A stretch of 64,000 nt of DNA from Novosphingobium sp. 18050 (GCF_902706195.1 NZ_CACSJO010000008.1:62001-126000); one strand, 5' to 3'; shown: positions 1 through 9,285, counted from the stretch's first letter. The notes: a model not told the origin generated them from the sequence alone. Program-made: numbers and translations.

Positions 1-510
1 CGCCCTGGCGACAAGGTGGACGTGCAGGTGGTCTATCCCGGCGAGGATGCGATCAGCGGCGCGCGGGGCAATGGCCGCAGCCGTGCCAGGACCCTGCTTC
101 AGCTGGTGTCGGTCCTGGCGGTGGGCGACCTGGTGCTGGGCACTCCGGTGAAGGAAGGGGTGGTCGACACGGTTTCCGCGACGACGCCCGCGCCGGCACG
201 TACGGTCACGCTGGCGCTGTCTCCCCAGCAGGTTTCCGAGCTGTCGCTCGCGAAGAGCACCGGCGCACTCTACCTTTCTCTGCGCAATCCCGAGGATGCG
301 CAGGAGGTAGACTCCGCACAGATCGCAAGTTCGCCTGAACCCACGCCGCGCGCCGCGGTTGCCGCGCCTGCGCCCGCCATGATGGCAGCGCAACGTCTGG
401 CAGCGCCTCCCGCCGCGCCGGCCCCGCGCCGTGCTCGTGGCCCGCATGCGATCGAACTGGTCGTGGGCGGCAATCGCGAAGTCATCTATTCCGGGAGTGG
501 TTCGCAATGA
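1..510 (+). CDS. cpaB: Flp pilus assembly protein CpaB/RcpC, C-terminal part (5' end outside window)
   Basis: The reading frame is open from the first base, so this is the last 169 codons of a gene that begins upstream. The opening residues RPGDKVDVQVVYP match the region just after the SAF-like domain in CpaB/RcpC, which sits in the periplasm and stabilises the secretin of Tad pili. The tail is rich in Ala and Pro and ends with a short conserved-looking stretch (IELVVGGNREVIY). Its stop overlaps the start of the secretin gene by four bases (ATGA), and the following genes are in the canonical tad order. The family call rests mostly on this context plus the PGDKVDV motif. Confidence 0.85.
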   Translation, partial: RPGDKVDVQVVYPGEDAISGARGNGRSRARTLLQLVSVLAVGDLVLGTPVKEGVVDTVSATTPAPARTVTLALSPQQVSELSLAKSTGALYLSLRNPEDAQEVDSAQIASSPEPTPRAAVAAPAPAMMAAQRLAAPPAAPAPRRARGPHAIELVVGGNREVIYSGSGSQ

Positions 511-1727
511 AGGTCTTGATGGCAAAAGGCCCTATCGTTGCGGGGCTCCTCGCGCTGACAGTGCCTGCCGTGCTGGCGCCAAGCGTCGCGGCCGCGCAGG
601 AACAGCGCGCGCTGCAAGTTGATGAAGCCCGCACGCTGTCCTTCTCTCGCTCGATCGGGCGCGTCGAGGTTAGCCGTGAGAATGTGATCTCGGTTTCCGC
701 GCCGTCAACCCGTTCGCTTCGTATCACCGGCCTCGGCGCCGGGCAGGCGACGCTCAGCGTCTATGCGCCGGATGGGTCGTTGATCGAGGAAGGCCAGATC
801 CAGGTCGACCCGGCGCCTCCCTCCTTCTCCAATGGCTCGGGCCCACTGCGGGCGGGCGAGAAGGTGGTCGCGGTGGACCTCCAGTTCGCTGCGGTGTCGT
901 CCTCCACGCTCAAGGCGCTTGGTTTCAGCTTTTCCAAGCTGTCCGGCGATTTGCAGGGCGCGGTGGTTTCGCCCAGCAGCCTGAAATCGTACAGCTTCGG
1001 CGGCGGCGGATCGGGCCTGTCCGTAGACGCCTCGGCGCCGATCCAGAGCGCCTTCAACCTGTTCCTCTCGGCCCCGAACCGGGGCATCGGCGCCGTTCTG
1101 AGCGCGCTGTCGACCAACGGGCTATCGCAGCTTCTTGCCCAGCCCACGCTGCTGGTACGGTCTGGAGCGCAGGCTGAGTTTCTGGCTGGCGGCGAGGTTC
1201 CGGTTCCGATTCCGCAGTCCAATGGCGGCACGGGCAATTCGATTTCGATCGAGTACAAGAAGTTCGGCGTAAGCCTGAAGGTCAGGCCCTTCGTTCTCTC
1301 CGAGAACAATATCGTCCTTGAGATCGAGCCCGAGGTCAGCGAGCTGGATTACAACAATGGTGTACAGCTTCAGGGTTACGTGGTGCCGGGCTTCCGCAAT
1401 CGCTCGGCCAAGACGACGGTCGAACTGGGTAGCGGGCAGAGCTTCGTGATCGCCGGGCTCAACTACGCCAATTCCTCGGTCACCAAGGACAAGGTGCCGT
1501 TCCTGGGCGACATTCCGGTGCTGGGGGCCTTCTTCAAGCGCCAGCAGAACCAGAAGGAACGGCAGGAGCTGATCATAGTCGCCACGCCGCGTCTGGTGGA
1601 GCCGGAAGCCGTGCGCCCGATACTGGCGGATACCATGAAGACGCTCGATCCGGGCGTTGGGCAGATGATCGTGGGCAACGACGGCGTGGAACAGGCCGTG
1701 AAGTCCTTTGGCGTGGTGAGGCGCTGA
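507..1727 (+). CDS. cpaC: Tad pilus outer-membrane secretin CpaC/RcpA
   Basis: This 406-residue protein forms the outer-membrane ring through which the Flp pilus leaves the cell. Residues 1-30 are a Sec signal peptide ending in an Ala-rich cleavage site. Residues about 33-105 form the pilus-type secretin N-terminal domain (LQVDEARTLSF, VISVSAPSTRSLRITGLG). The C-terminal half carries the type II/III secretin core, including LAQPTLLVRSG, AEFLAGGEVPVP and the late VPFLGDIPVLGAFFKR signature. Length is somewhat short for the family (often 450-550). It overlaps cpaB by 4 bp and is one base from cpaE, so the genes are surely cotranscribed. Confidence 0.93.
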   Translation: MKVLMAKGPIVAGLLALTVPAVLAPSVAAAQEQRALQVDEARTLSFSRSIGRVEVSRENVISVSAPSTRSLRITGLGAGQATLSVYAPDGSLIEEGQIQVDPAPPSFSNGSGPLRAGEKVVAVDLQFAAVSSSTLKALGFSFSKLSGDLQGAVVSPSSLKSYSFGGGGSGLSVDASAPIQSAFNLFLSAPNRGIGAVLSALSTNGLSQLLAQPTLLVRSGAQAEFLAGGEVPVPIPQSNGGTGNSISIEYKKFGVSLKVRPFVLSENNIVLEIEPEVSELDYNNGVQLQGYVVPGFRNRSAKTTVELGSGQSFVIAGLNYANSSVTKDKVPFLGDIPVLGAFFKRQQNQKERQELIIVATPRLVEPEAVRPILADTMKTLDPGVGQMIVGNDGVEQAVKSFGVVRR

Positions 1728-1728
1728 C

Positions 1729-2895
1729 ATGGTTCGTATCCATCTTCTCTCGATCGACCGCGCGCTGGCCCAGCGCATCACCGACGCGATGGGCGCGCAT
1801 GTCACGGTCGACATGGCGCAGTCGCTCGACGATGCGACGTTCGACGGCCCCGGCATTGTCGTCATCGACCATGCCTCGATCCCCGCCGAACGCTCGATGG
1901 CGTCGGTTATCGGCGAGGTCGCACAGGCCGCTCCCGGCCGCGCCGTGGTGCTCGCCACCGAGGACATGTACGCGGTGCACGTCCTTCAGGCGATCCGTTC
2001 CGGCGCAACGGACGTGATGCCGCGCGGGGCTGTCGCCGCCGAAGTGAGCGAAATCCTTTCGCGCGTGCTCAACTCCGCGCTCGCCAGCCAGGGCCGCCTT
2101 GGCCGGTTGACGCTGGTGCTCGGCACCGACCGCGACGCGACCGCCATGCTCGCCACCGACATGGCGCTGGCGCACAGCCTCGACGGTCCGCCGACCCTGC
2201 TGATCGACTGCACCCTGCCGTCCAGCACGGCGGAAGCCTATCTCGACCTCAAGGTGGACTACGGCCTCGCCTCCGCCATCACCGATATCGATCGCATGGA
2301 CGCCAGCCTGCTGGGTGACGCTCTGGCGCGTCATGAACGCAGCGGGTTGACCGTGCTGACGCTCGACGGCGGCACCGGCGCAGAGCCGGTGGGCATCGGC
2401 CCGTCCGACATCGTCGGGCTGGTGCAATTGCTGCGGGCCAGCTGCGCGCATGTCGTGCTCTGCGGCGGGTCGCTGCGCAACGGCGGCCTGTTGCGCGAAC
2501 TCGCCTCGCAGGCACAGAGCATCGAGGTGGTTTGCAGCCAGTCGATCCGCGAGCTGGACTCCTGCCGCCGCCTGCTGGACCGCGTCGCGATCGACACCGC
2601 CAGCGCGCAGCGCCTGCGGCTGCTGGTATGGGATTACGATCCGCGCATCCTGCTTGACGGCCGGCGCATGGCCGATGCGCTGGATATCGACACGATGCTG
2701 GGCGTGCCCACTGACCGGGTCCGCATGCGCAATGCCCTTAACGCCGGGCGACCGATGATGATCGAGCGCGACGGCGGTCCTTATGCGCAGGCTATCCGCC
2801 GCGCCTGCGGCATCTCCGCGCCGACGAAGAGCAACAACTTCGGCATCGACAAGATGCGCAAGGCTATCCTGCGGTCGGTGGAGCGCACCGCATGA
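1729..2895 (+). CDS. cpaE: Tad pilus localisation protein CpaE/TadZ with degenerate P-loop
   Basis: A 388-residue cytoplasmic protein in the CpaE/TadZ position. It has an N-terminal receiver-like domain (residues about 1-115) without a clear phosphoacceptor context, followed by a ParA/MinD-like domain. TadZ proteins place the Tad machinery, often at a pole. In canonical CpaE the second domain begins with a Lys-Gly-Gly-Val-Gly-type Walker A. Here the equivalent stretch, residues about 129-140, reads LVLGTDRDATAM and has no P-loop lysine or glycine pattern. The later DYDPRILLDGRRMADALDI and VRMRNALNAGRP segments are typical of CpaE. It ends 4 bp inside tadA. ATP binding is doubtful; assignment to the family is firm from position and fold pattern. 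Confidence 0.87.
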   Translation: MVRIHLLSIDRALAQRITDAMGAHVTVDMAQSLDDATFDGPGIVVIDHASIPAERSMASVIGEVAQAAPGRAVVLATEDMYAVHVLQAIRSGATDVMPRGAVAAEVSEILSRVLNSALASQGRLGRLTLVLGTDRDATAMLATDMALAHSLDGPPTLLIDCTLPSSTAEAYLDLKVDYGLASAITDIDRMDASLLGDALARHERSGLTVLTLDGGTGAEPVGIGPSDIVGLVQLLRASCAHVVLCGGSLRNGGLLRELASQAQSIEVVCSQSIRELDSCRRLLDRVAIDTASAQRLRLLVWDYDPRILLDGRRMADALDIDTMLGVPTDRVRMRNALNAGRPMMIERDGGPYAQAIRRACGISAPTKSNNFGIDKMRKAILRSVERTA

Positions 2896-4268
2896 GTCTG
2901 CTGACCAACGAATTCGAGCCCGAGGGTCGCAACCCGGGAGACGCCGACGCCAAGCGCAAGGGGCCTATCGCTCAGCCGTCAGCTCAAAGAATGAGCGACA
3001 GCTACCAGGCGGTGAAGGCGCAGACCTGCCGTCAGGTGATCGAGCAGCTCGAAGCGCAGGGCGCTACTGCCGAGGCGCTCGACAAGCGCACCCTGCGCGC
3101 CGAGATCGAACAGGTCATCAACAGCCGCAGCCGGCGCGGCCAGCTTGCGCTCAACAGCGCCGAGCGGTTGCTGCTGGTCGAGGATGTCGAGGACGAGGTG
3201 GTCGGCCTCGGCCCGCTGGCACCGCTGCTGCGCGATGCCAGCGTCGACGACATCATCGTCAACGGTGCCAATACGATCTACGCCGAACGCGCCGGGGTCC
3301 TGCAGCGCGTCGAAACACGTTTTCGCGACGATGCGCACCTGATGAACATCATCCAGCGTATCGTTGGGCCGATCGGCCGCCGCGTGGATGAGGCGACGCC
3401 TTATGTCGACGCGCGCCTGCCGGATGGTTCCCGGGTCAACATCGTCATCCCCCCGATCGCGCTCGACGGGCCGCTGGTGTCGATCCGCAAGTTTCGTCTC
3501 CAGGCGCTGAGCGTCGAGGACTGCGTGAATAGCGGGTCGATGAGTCAGGCGATGGCGGCGTTCCTCACGGCTGCCGTGCGATCGCGCCTGAACATCCTGA
3601 TCTGCGGCGGCACCGGCGCCGGCAAGTCCACCCTGCTCAACGTCCTGTCGAGCTGCATCAGCAACTCCGAACGCCTCGTCACCATCGAGGATGCGGCGGA
3701 ACTCCAGCTGCGGCAGGACCATGTTGTGCGGCTTGAAACACGCCCGCCCAATGTCGACGGCAGCCGCGAAGTCAGTGCCCGCGACCTCGTGCGTAACGCC
3801 CTGCGTATGCGCCCCGACCGGATCATTCTGGGCGAAGTCCGCGGCGTCGAGGCGGTGGAAATGCTGCAGGCGATGTCGACCGGCCATGATGGTTCGATGG
3901 CCACGCTGCACGCTAATACCCCCCGCGATGCGCTTTCGCGCATCGAGATGCTGCTGGGCTTTGCCGGTGCGCAGAACGACGTGCGCGCGGTGCGCCGCTT
4001 CGTCGCCAATTCCATCCACGTCATCGTCAACATCCAGCGCCTGTCGAACGGTTCGCGCCGCATCACCTCGATCGCGGAGGTTACCGGCGTCGAGGGCGAG
4101 GCCTATACCCTCAACGAACTGTTCCACTTCGAAGAGCATCCGCCGCTGTCCGGCGAGGGTCTGTTCCGCACGCTGTCGCCCCGCCCCTATCACGCCGGCC
4201 GTCTGCGCGATTACGCCCCGCCTGCAGCGAGCGCTGCCGGCAATGGGAAGGACGGCGCTGCATGGTGA
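2892..4268 (+). CDS. tadA: Tad pilus assembly ATPase TadA/CpaF
   Basis: This 458-residue protein is the GspE-superfamily secretion ATPase that powers Flp pilus extension. Walker A is GGTGAGKST at residues about 238-246, and the Walker B region is [12 protein letters not shown] at about 307-318. The His-box is [15 protein letters not shown]. The N-terminal domain (residues 60-220) contains the family's DIIVNG and [20 protein letters not shown] stretches. Its start ATG overlaps the end of cpaE (ATGA) and its end overlaps tadB by 7 bp. It works at the inner membrane with TadB and TadC. Confidence 0.96.
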   Translation: MSLLTNEFEPEGRNPGDADAKRKGPIAQPSAQRMSDSYQAVKAQTCRQVIEQLEAQGATAEALDKRTLRAEIEQVINSRSRRGQLALNSAERLLLVEDVEDEVVGLGPLAPLLRDASVDDIIVNGANTIYAERAGVLQRVETRFRDDAHLMNIIQRIVGPIGRRVDEATPYVDARLPDGSRVNIVIPPIALDGPLVSIRKFRLQALSVEDCVNSGSMSQAMAAFLTAAVRSRLNILICGGTGAGKSTLLNVLSSCISNSERLVTIEDAAELQLRQDHVVRLETRPPNVDGSREVSARDLVRNALRMRPDRIILGEVRGVEAVEMLQAMSTGHDGSMATLHANTPRDALSRIEMLLGFAGAQNDVRAVRRFVANSIHVIVNIQRLSNGSRRITSIAEVTGVEGEAYTLNELFHFEEHPPLSGEGLFRTLSPRPYHAGRLRDYAPPAASAAGNGKDGAAW

Positions 4269-5164
4269 AGGGCGTCGCCTATCTGTTGCTGGCGTTCCTG
4301 CTGCTGGGCGTTATGGCCTATAGCTGGTTCTCCGAGCGCGCGCGGGGCCGCGTGACGCTCGACCGGCGGCTGGAGGCCATCTCTTCGCCGGGGACTGCGC
4401 CGGTGCGCCAGATCATGGCCGTCACCGTGCCCGAACGGATCGCACCGCTGCTGGCGCAGGCGCAGATCGAGCTGACCGTTCCCGCCCTGCAGATGATTAT
4501 CGGGGTAGGGCTGTTTCTGGCGCTGATCCTGCTGCTGGTCGCCGGCCCGGCGCTTGCCCTGGCGGCTCTGGTGGGGCTCCCGATGATGGCGCTGTCCTGG
4601 CTGCAGGGCCGCGCGCGCAAGCGGGTCGAAGCGCTGACGGATGCGATGCCGCTTTACCTCGACGGCGTGCGCCAGCTGCAGTCGGTGGGCAATTCGCTGT
4701 CGCAGGCGCTGGAACGCGCGCTTGCGGATTCGCCCGATGCAATCAGAAGCTATTTCGCGCAGACGACGCGAAAGCTGGCGATGGGCGCACCGGTCGCCGA
4801 GAGCCTGCAGCAGTTGGCCGATCGCCTGCAAGTGCCTGAAGTTTCGATGCTCGCGGCCGCGATCCGCACAAACTTGCGGTATGGCGGCTCGATCGCGACG
4901 GTTTTCAACAACCTCGCGAATATCCTGCGCGAGCGTATCCGCATTCGCCGCGAACTTTCCGCTGCCACGTCGGAAGCCAGGGTCAGCGCAAAAGTGCTGA
5001 TCGGCATGCCGCTGCTTTGCATAGTGATGCTGGTGGCGATGAACCGCAACTACATCCAGTTCTTCATCCACGATCCGCGCGGTCACACGATGTCGATGGT
5101 GGCGATCGTTCTGGAAGTGTCGGGCATCCTCATCATTCGCCGCATGCTGAGGCTCTCCTTCTGA
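4262..5164 (+). CDS. tadB: Tad pilus inner-membrane platform protein TadB
   Basis: A 300-residue integral membrane protein with an N-terminal transmembrane helix (residues 3-20), a second hydrophobic pair around residues 78-115 and two C-terminal helices. The cytoplasmic GspF-type (T2SSF) domain lies in between, with YLDGVRQLQSVGNSLSQALE and RYGGSIATVFNNLA. TadB and TadC form the platform on which the TadA ATPase acts. It overlaps tadA by 7 bp and shares one base with the tadC start codon (TGATG), so translation is coupled. Length is normal for the family. Confidence 0.94.
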   Translation: MVKGVAYLLLAFLLLGVMAYSWFSERARGRVTLDRRLEAISSPGTAPVRQIMAVTVPERIAPLLAQAQIELTVPALQMIIGVGLFLALILLLVAGPALALAALVGLPMMALSWLQGRARKRVEALTDAMPLYLDGVRQLQSVGNSLSQALERALADSPDAIRSYFAQTTRKLAMGAPVAESLQQLADRLQVPEVSMLAAAIRTNLRYGGSIATVFNNLANILRERIRIRRELSAATSEARVSAKVLIGMPLLCIVMLVAMNRNYIQFFIHDPRGHTMSMVAIVLEVSGILIIRRMLRLSF

Positions 5165-6066
5165 TGCAGGGGTTACTCGCCTTTTTCCTGTTCGCAGTGG
5201 CCGTGGGCGGCCTCGTGCTCGCGGTGGCGGGTTTGCGCTGGCTGCAGGTCGATGCCCGCCTGGGTGCCCGGATCGATGGACAAGCGGAGCGCGCGGGAAG
5301 CGCTGTCGGACGGAGCCGTTCGGCGCCGCGCCTGCCGCAGATTTTCAGCGCACGAGGCCGCGATCGGAGCGAGATCGAACAGAAGCTGCGCAGCGCCGGA
5401 TACTTCGAACCGAGTGCGCTCGATGCTTTCGTGTGGCTGCGTCTCGCTGCTGCGGTGGCCGTTGCTGTAACAACCATGCTGACGTGCTGGGCGATCACCG
5501 GCAGCTTTGCGAAAGGCATGTTTCCGACGTTCGCACTGACGGGTCTTACCTATATCGGTGCGAAATACGTGCTCTACATGCGCGCCAATGGCCGCGAACA
5601 GGTCTTGACCTCCGAGTTCCCCTTCCTCCTCGACCTCATGATGATGATGCTGGAAAGCGGCGTATCGCTTGACCAGTGCTTTCGAGGGATCGCCCGCGAC
5701 GAGCGGGTGGCAGTTCCCAATCATTCGCGGCTGGTGGCGATGCTGGTCGAGGATCTGGATCGCGGGCAGGACTATCAGGTCGCTTTCGACCGCTGGGCCA
5801 CGCGCGTGGGAGTGCAGGGGTCGCGCGAACTGGCGGCGCTGTTCCGGCAGTCGCTGTTCCAGGGCATGGAACTGGTTCCGGCCTTGCGCGAATTCATCCG
5901 CGAATTCTCGCAGCGACGGGTCGCCCGTGCGCGCGAGCAGATCGGCAAGATCACCGTGCGCATGGTGGTGCTGATGCTAGTCTTCTTCATGCCGGCGCTG
6001 TTCATCGTCCTGGCCGGACCGCCGGTTGCCGCCATTCTCGACACCTTGCGGAGTACCGGGCGATGA
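5164..6066 (+). CDS. tadC: Tad pilus inner-membrane platform protein TadC
   Basis: A 300-residue GspF-family protein. The frame stays open upstream into tadB, but ATG 5164 is chosen because it overlaps the tadB stop (TGATG) and starts directly at the first transmembrane helix (residues about 3-22). The T2SSF core contains FPFLLDLMMMMLESGVSLDQ and ELAALFRQSLFQGMELVPAL. A last helix (MVVLMLVFFMPALFIVLAG) closes the protein. It is the partner of TadB in the assembly platform. Its stop overlaps the tadD start by 4 bp. Confidence 0.94.
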   Translation: MQGLLAFFLFAVAVGGLVLAVAGLRWLQVDARLGARIDGQAERAGSAVGRSRSAPRLPQIFSARGRDRSEIEQKLRSAGYFEPSALDAFVWLRLAAAVAVAVTTMLTCWAITGSFAKGMFPTFALTGLTYIGAKYVLYMRANGREQVLTSEFPFLLDLMMMMLESGVSLDQCFRGIARDERVAVPNHSRLVAMLVEDLDRGQDYQVAFDRWATRVGVQGSRELAALFRQSLFQGMELVPALREFIREFSQRRVARAREQIGKITVRMVVLMLVFFMPALFIVLAGPPVAAILDTLRSTGR

Positions 6067-6755
6067 AGCGCTTTGCCTTGCTTACAATGGCCATGTCCCT
6101 GCCGATGGCGGGCGCTGCTCCTGCGATGGCGGCGGAGGCATCGGCGCAGGGGACCCAGGAAGGATCGACGCGGAGCCTCTACATCTCGCTCATCCGGCAG
6201 GCCCGGACCGATGGCCGCCCCCGCGCCGCGATTGCTTACCTCGACGATTTCGACCGCCAGCATCCCGACGACCGCGAGGCGCAATTGCTGCGCGTCAACT
6301 GCCTGCTCGATCTGGGCCAGGTTGCGGCGGCGCGCACTGCCTTGTCGCGTATTCCGTCCAGCGACCGTAGCGGTTCGGCGCAGGCGATGCGGGGTCACGT
6401 CTTTGCCGCTGAGGGCAACTGGAAGCAGGCGGCGTTGCAATATGCTGCAGCCTTGCAGGTCAGTCCTACGGATGCCTTCATCGCCAATGCGCTAGGCTAT
6501 GCCTGGCTTCGCGCCGGCCAGTCGGCGCAGGCGGTGGAGACCCTGCGGGGCGCTCACGACCTTGCGCCCGACGATGCCGTTGTGCGCAACAATCTGATGC
6601 TGGCCCTGACCGTCACCGGCAGGCTGGCCGAGGCCGATGGTCTGCTTTCGCAGGTTGCTGACACCCGGGAAAAGGCGCGGCTGCGCCAGCAGATCGCGGG
6701 TGAGGCGGCACGCCTTGCGGTGGCAGGCAGCGGCAGCCTGTCGCTGGGGTCATGA
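6063..6755 (+). CDS. tadD: Tad pilus lipoprotein-like TPR protein TadD
   Basis: A 230-residue exported protein with a cleavable signal peptide (residues about 1-25, ending APAMAAEA) and several tetratricopeptide-like repeats between residues 45 and 210 (for example AFIANALGYAWLRAGQSAQAV). TadD helps secretin assembly. No lipobox cysteine is visible, so it is probably periplasmic rather than a true lipoprotein. ATG 6063 is chosen over upstream in-frame codons because it overlaps the tadC stop and gives the signal peptide. It overlaps tadG by 4 bp. Confidence 0.88.
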   Translation: MKRFALLTMAMSLPMAGAAPAMAAEASAQGTQEGSTRSLYISLIRQARTDGRPRAAIAYLDDFDRQHPDDREAQLLRVNCLLDLGQVAAARTALSRIPSSDRSGSAQAMRGHVFAAEGNWKQAALQYAAALQVSPTDAFIANALGYAWLRAGQSAQAVETLRGAHDLAPDDAVVRNNLMLALTVTGRLAEADGLLSQVADTREKARLRQQIAGEAARLAVAGSGSLSLGS

Positions 6756-8575
6756 CCGAGGGGTTCCCCCGGAAGCGGCGCCTGCGCCCACTGCGCGAAC
6801 TCGGGCGCGACGACAGCGGTGTTGTCGGACCGATGATCGCGGTGCTGGGCGTTTCGCTGCTGGCGGCAGCGGGCCTGGCGCTCGATGTTGCGCTTTACTA
6901 TTCGGGCAACCGCGACTTGCGTTCCGCCACCGAGGCGGCCGCGCTTGCCGCCGCCATGGACCCTACGCAGGCTCAGTCCCGTGCGGTCGATTACCTGACG
7001 CGCAATGGCTACGACGCTTCCGTTCTGAAGAAGGTCGAGGTCGGCTATTATTGCGCCAATATCAGCCGCGCCTCAGGCTCGCGCTTCGTCGCTGCGGGGT
7101 CGGCGGACGTCGCCAACTGCCCCGGCAGCTCGGTCAACAATGCGGTACGCCTGACCACCGGCAAAGCGAGCCGGCAGTTTCTTTCAGGTACATTGGGCGG
7201 GGCCAGCCCGATCCCCCAACTTGGTGCGACGGCTAGTGCCGCACGCGTCGACGAGGCCGGGATTGCCGTTACCTCGGGCCTGCTGACCGTCACCAATACG
7301 CTGGTCAATTCGGTCAACGACCTGCTGGGTGCTCTGCTGGGTATCAAGCTGCGGCTGTCCACCGCCGATATCGAGGCGCTGATGGGCGGCAATGTCGACG
7401 CCGGCCGTTTCTTCGACGCGCTCGCGAAGCGCGCAGGCCAGAGCGGGACGTACCAGCAGCTTACCCAGGGCACCTACGGCATTCAGGACATCGCCTATGC
7501 CGCGGCCGATGCGACTTATGCCGGCAATACCGTCACCGCTGCGGCCACTGCCACTGCCCTGCGCACGTTCGGCGCAGCGGCGGGCAATGGATACCGTGTG
7601 CCTCTTGCCGGACTGTTCGGGTTGGGCGTGTGGAAGAACATGCCGGTCGGCGGGACCGAAGTGCGGCCGGGCCTGCGCGCCGGGCTCAATGCCTATCAGC
7701 TGATCTCCTATGCCGTGCAGGGCGGCCCCGGCGCGATCGATGCATCGGACCTTGTCAGCCTCGTCGTGCCCAACAGCACGGTGGCGATCAGGGCGGTCGG
7801 CACCGGACTGGCGGACCGCCCGCGCTTTGCCTTCGGACCTGCCGGAGAAACGACGGTCGGTACTTCCATGCTGCGACTCCAGGTGGATGTGCAGGTGGTG
7901 AACCTGAATTTGCTGAATGTCGTGGGTGCGAAAGCGGAGGTGCCGCTGGTCATTGACGTGGATGCGGCGCAGGCAACCATCTCCAAAATTGATTGTGCGG
8001 GTAAAACTGAACAGAACAAGCAAACTACAGTCACTTTGGCTGCAAATTCCGGCCTTGTGAATGTTTATCTTGGCAGGCTCGTTAACGCAAATGCAATGAC
8101 TAAACCTGTACCAATACTCAAGAGTTCAGACTTCGCGTATACGGATATACTTGGAACGAGTCTTCTGGGAATTGGACTGGTTTCGGTCCAAGGCAAAGCC
8201 ATAGTGCAGCCTGTAATTGGTGCGAGCAATAACAACGTTTCATTCGTGCCTGCGCCGAACCAGACCTTCGATCCTGCCAAGCCGATCTCTTTCGGGGGCG
8301 GAGTGGTTGTAGGCAACAAGTTGCAGGTCGGAGCGACCGTGCAGGGTTTGACGAGAGATTTGCAGCTCAGGACCTGCGTCACGCCGCTGATCTGTCTCGG
8401 CACGGATACGCAGGCCGTTTCGAATGTCCTGAGCGTGGTGAACACGGTCGGCGGCGTGCTTGGCGGCACCGTCGACCCCTTGCTGGACAACATCCTGGCC
8501 GCGCTTGGTGTCGAACTGGGCCACGCCACGGTCTGGGTAAGCGGCGCGCGGTGCGGTGTGCCGGTGCTGATCTAA
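6752..8575 (+). CDS. tadG: Tad pilus-associated TadG-like protein
   Basis: A 607-residue protein with one N-terminal membrane anchor (residues about 28-54) preceded by a basic cytoplasmic stretch and DDSGVVGPM, the pseudopilin-like TadE/TadG start. It continues with the SATEAAALAAAM segment typical of TadG-like proteins. The remainder is a long periplasmic domain with no von Willebrand fold that I can recognise. It contains repeated hydrophobic LLGALLGIKL / GGVLGGTVDPLL stretches near both ends. Bases about 7981-8220 are clearly poorer in G+C (about 45% by hand count) than the flanks and use AT-rich codons, suggesting a recombined segment. Coupled to tadD by a 4-bp overlap. Confidence 0.82.
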   Translation: MTEGFPRKRRLRPLRELGRDDSGVVGPMIAVLGVSLLAAAGLALDVALYYSGNRDLRSATEAAALAAAMDPTQAQSRAVDYLTRNGYDASVLKKVEVGYYCANISRASGSRFVAAGSADVANCPGSSVNNAVRLTTGKASRQFLSGTLGGASPIPQLGATASAARVDEAGIAVTSGLLTVTNTLVNSVNDLLGALLGIKLRLSTADIEALMGGNVDAGRFFDALAKRAGQSGTYQQLTQGTYGIQDIAYAAADATYAGNTVTAAATATALRTFGAAAGNGYRVPLAGLFGLGVWKNMPVGGTEVRPGLRAGLNAYQLISYAVQGGPGAIDASDLVSLVVPNSTVAIRAVGTGLADRPRFAFGPAGETTVGTSMLRLQVDVQVVNLNLLNVVGAKAEVPLVIDVDAAQATISKIDCAGKTEQNKQTTVTLAANSGLVNVYLGRLVNANAMTKPVPILKSSDFAYTDILGTSLLGIGLVSVQGKAIVQPVIGASNNNVSFVPAPNQTFDPAKPISFGGGVVVGNKLQVGATVQGLTRDLQLRTCVTPLICLGTDTQAVSNVLSVVNTVGGVLGGTVDPLLDNILAALGVELGHATVWVSGARCGVPVLI

Positions 8576-8654
8576 AGTTTCAATGGCACCATCGGGCTTC
8601 CCTCCTGCCTGGTGATGGCCTCTCTCGAAATGGAGGACGTGGGGAGTGAATACT

Positions 8655-8828
8655 ATGATGACTTCGATTCAGAAGCTTATGACCCGTCTCCGCAGCGACG
8701 AGCGCGGTCTGACGGCAGTCGAATACGCGGTTCTTGGTGCGATCATCGTCGGAGCTATTGGAGCAGTGGGCATATCATTCCGCGCATCGCTCGTCACAGC
8801 CTTCGCCGGTATTTTTACAGCCACTTGA
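8655..8828 (+). CDS. flp: Flp-type pilin
   Basis: A 57-residue prepilin of the Flp/Fap family, the structural subunit of the pilus. A short basic leader (MMTSIQKLMTRLRSDERG) is followed by the cleavage region with the glutamate-tyrosine pair (LTAVEYAVLGAIIVG) and a single hydrophobic helix. ATG 8655 is chosen over the upstream GTG 8646 because GGGGAG at 8641-8646 sits at ribosome-binding distance. The gene lies between tadG and tadE, 79 bp after tadG, rather than at the head of the operon where the main flp usually sits. It may be a second pilin copy. Confidence 0.9.
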   Translation: MMTSIQKLMTRLRSDERGLTAVEYAVLGAIIVGAIGAVGISFRASLVTAFAGIFTAT

Positions 8829-8840
8829 AAGGGAGGGCTG

Positions 8841-9284
8841 ATGATGCGCAAGTCAGCAAGGAATATGTTCCGACTGCTGAAATGCGAGCAGGGTATCGCA
8901 GCGCTGGAGTTCGCCGTTCTGGCTCCGGCGCTGCTAGCCCTGGTGTTCGGCATCATCGTCTATTCGATCTACTTCACCGCCGTGATCGGCGTGCGTCAGG
9001 CTGCCGCCGAAGGGGCGCGGGCTGCCGTCGCGGGGCTTTCCAGCACCGAGCGCGCCTCGCTTGCTCAGGCGCGCGCGCTCGAGGTGATAACCAGTTACGG
9101 CGCAATGCTGGGCGGCGGGCGCCAGCCTGTGATTACCGCCGGGGCGGGTTCGACCACCGGCACGTTCCGGGTACAGGTGAGCTATGACATGAGCGGCAGT
9201 CCGATCATGCGCTATGGAAACTTCATCCCGCTGCCATCAAGCAACGTACAGGCCAGTGTCGTGGTCACTAACGGAGGCTACTGA
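8841..9284 (+). CDS. tadE: TadE-like pseudopilin
   Basis: A 147-residue pseudopilin-like protein. After a basic leader comes EQGIAALEFAVLAPALLALVFGI, with the Glu-Phe pair of TadE-type prepilins. The periplasmic part has VRQAAAEGARAAVAG, characteristic of TadE. The start ATG 8841 follows a GGGAGG ribosome-binding site. It lies 12 bp after flp and 1 bp before the peptidase-like gene. TadE is thought to be processed by the Tad prepilin peptidase and to support pilus biogenesis. Confidence 0.9.
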   Translation: MMRKSARNMFRLLKCEQGIAALEFAVLAPALLALVFGIIVYSIYFTAVIGVRQAAAEGARAAVAGLSSTERASLAQARALEVITSYGAMLGGGRQPVITAGAGSTTGTFRVQVSYDMSGSPIMRYGNFIPLPSSNVQASVVVTNGGY

Positions 9285-9285
9285 C

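Noticed and set aside
1122-2451. Long minus-strand frames overlapping cpaC and cpaE
   Set aside because: They are antisense shadows of well-supported tad genes; their composition (Arg/His/Gly-rich, no motifs) is typical of high-GC frame artefacts.
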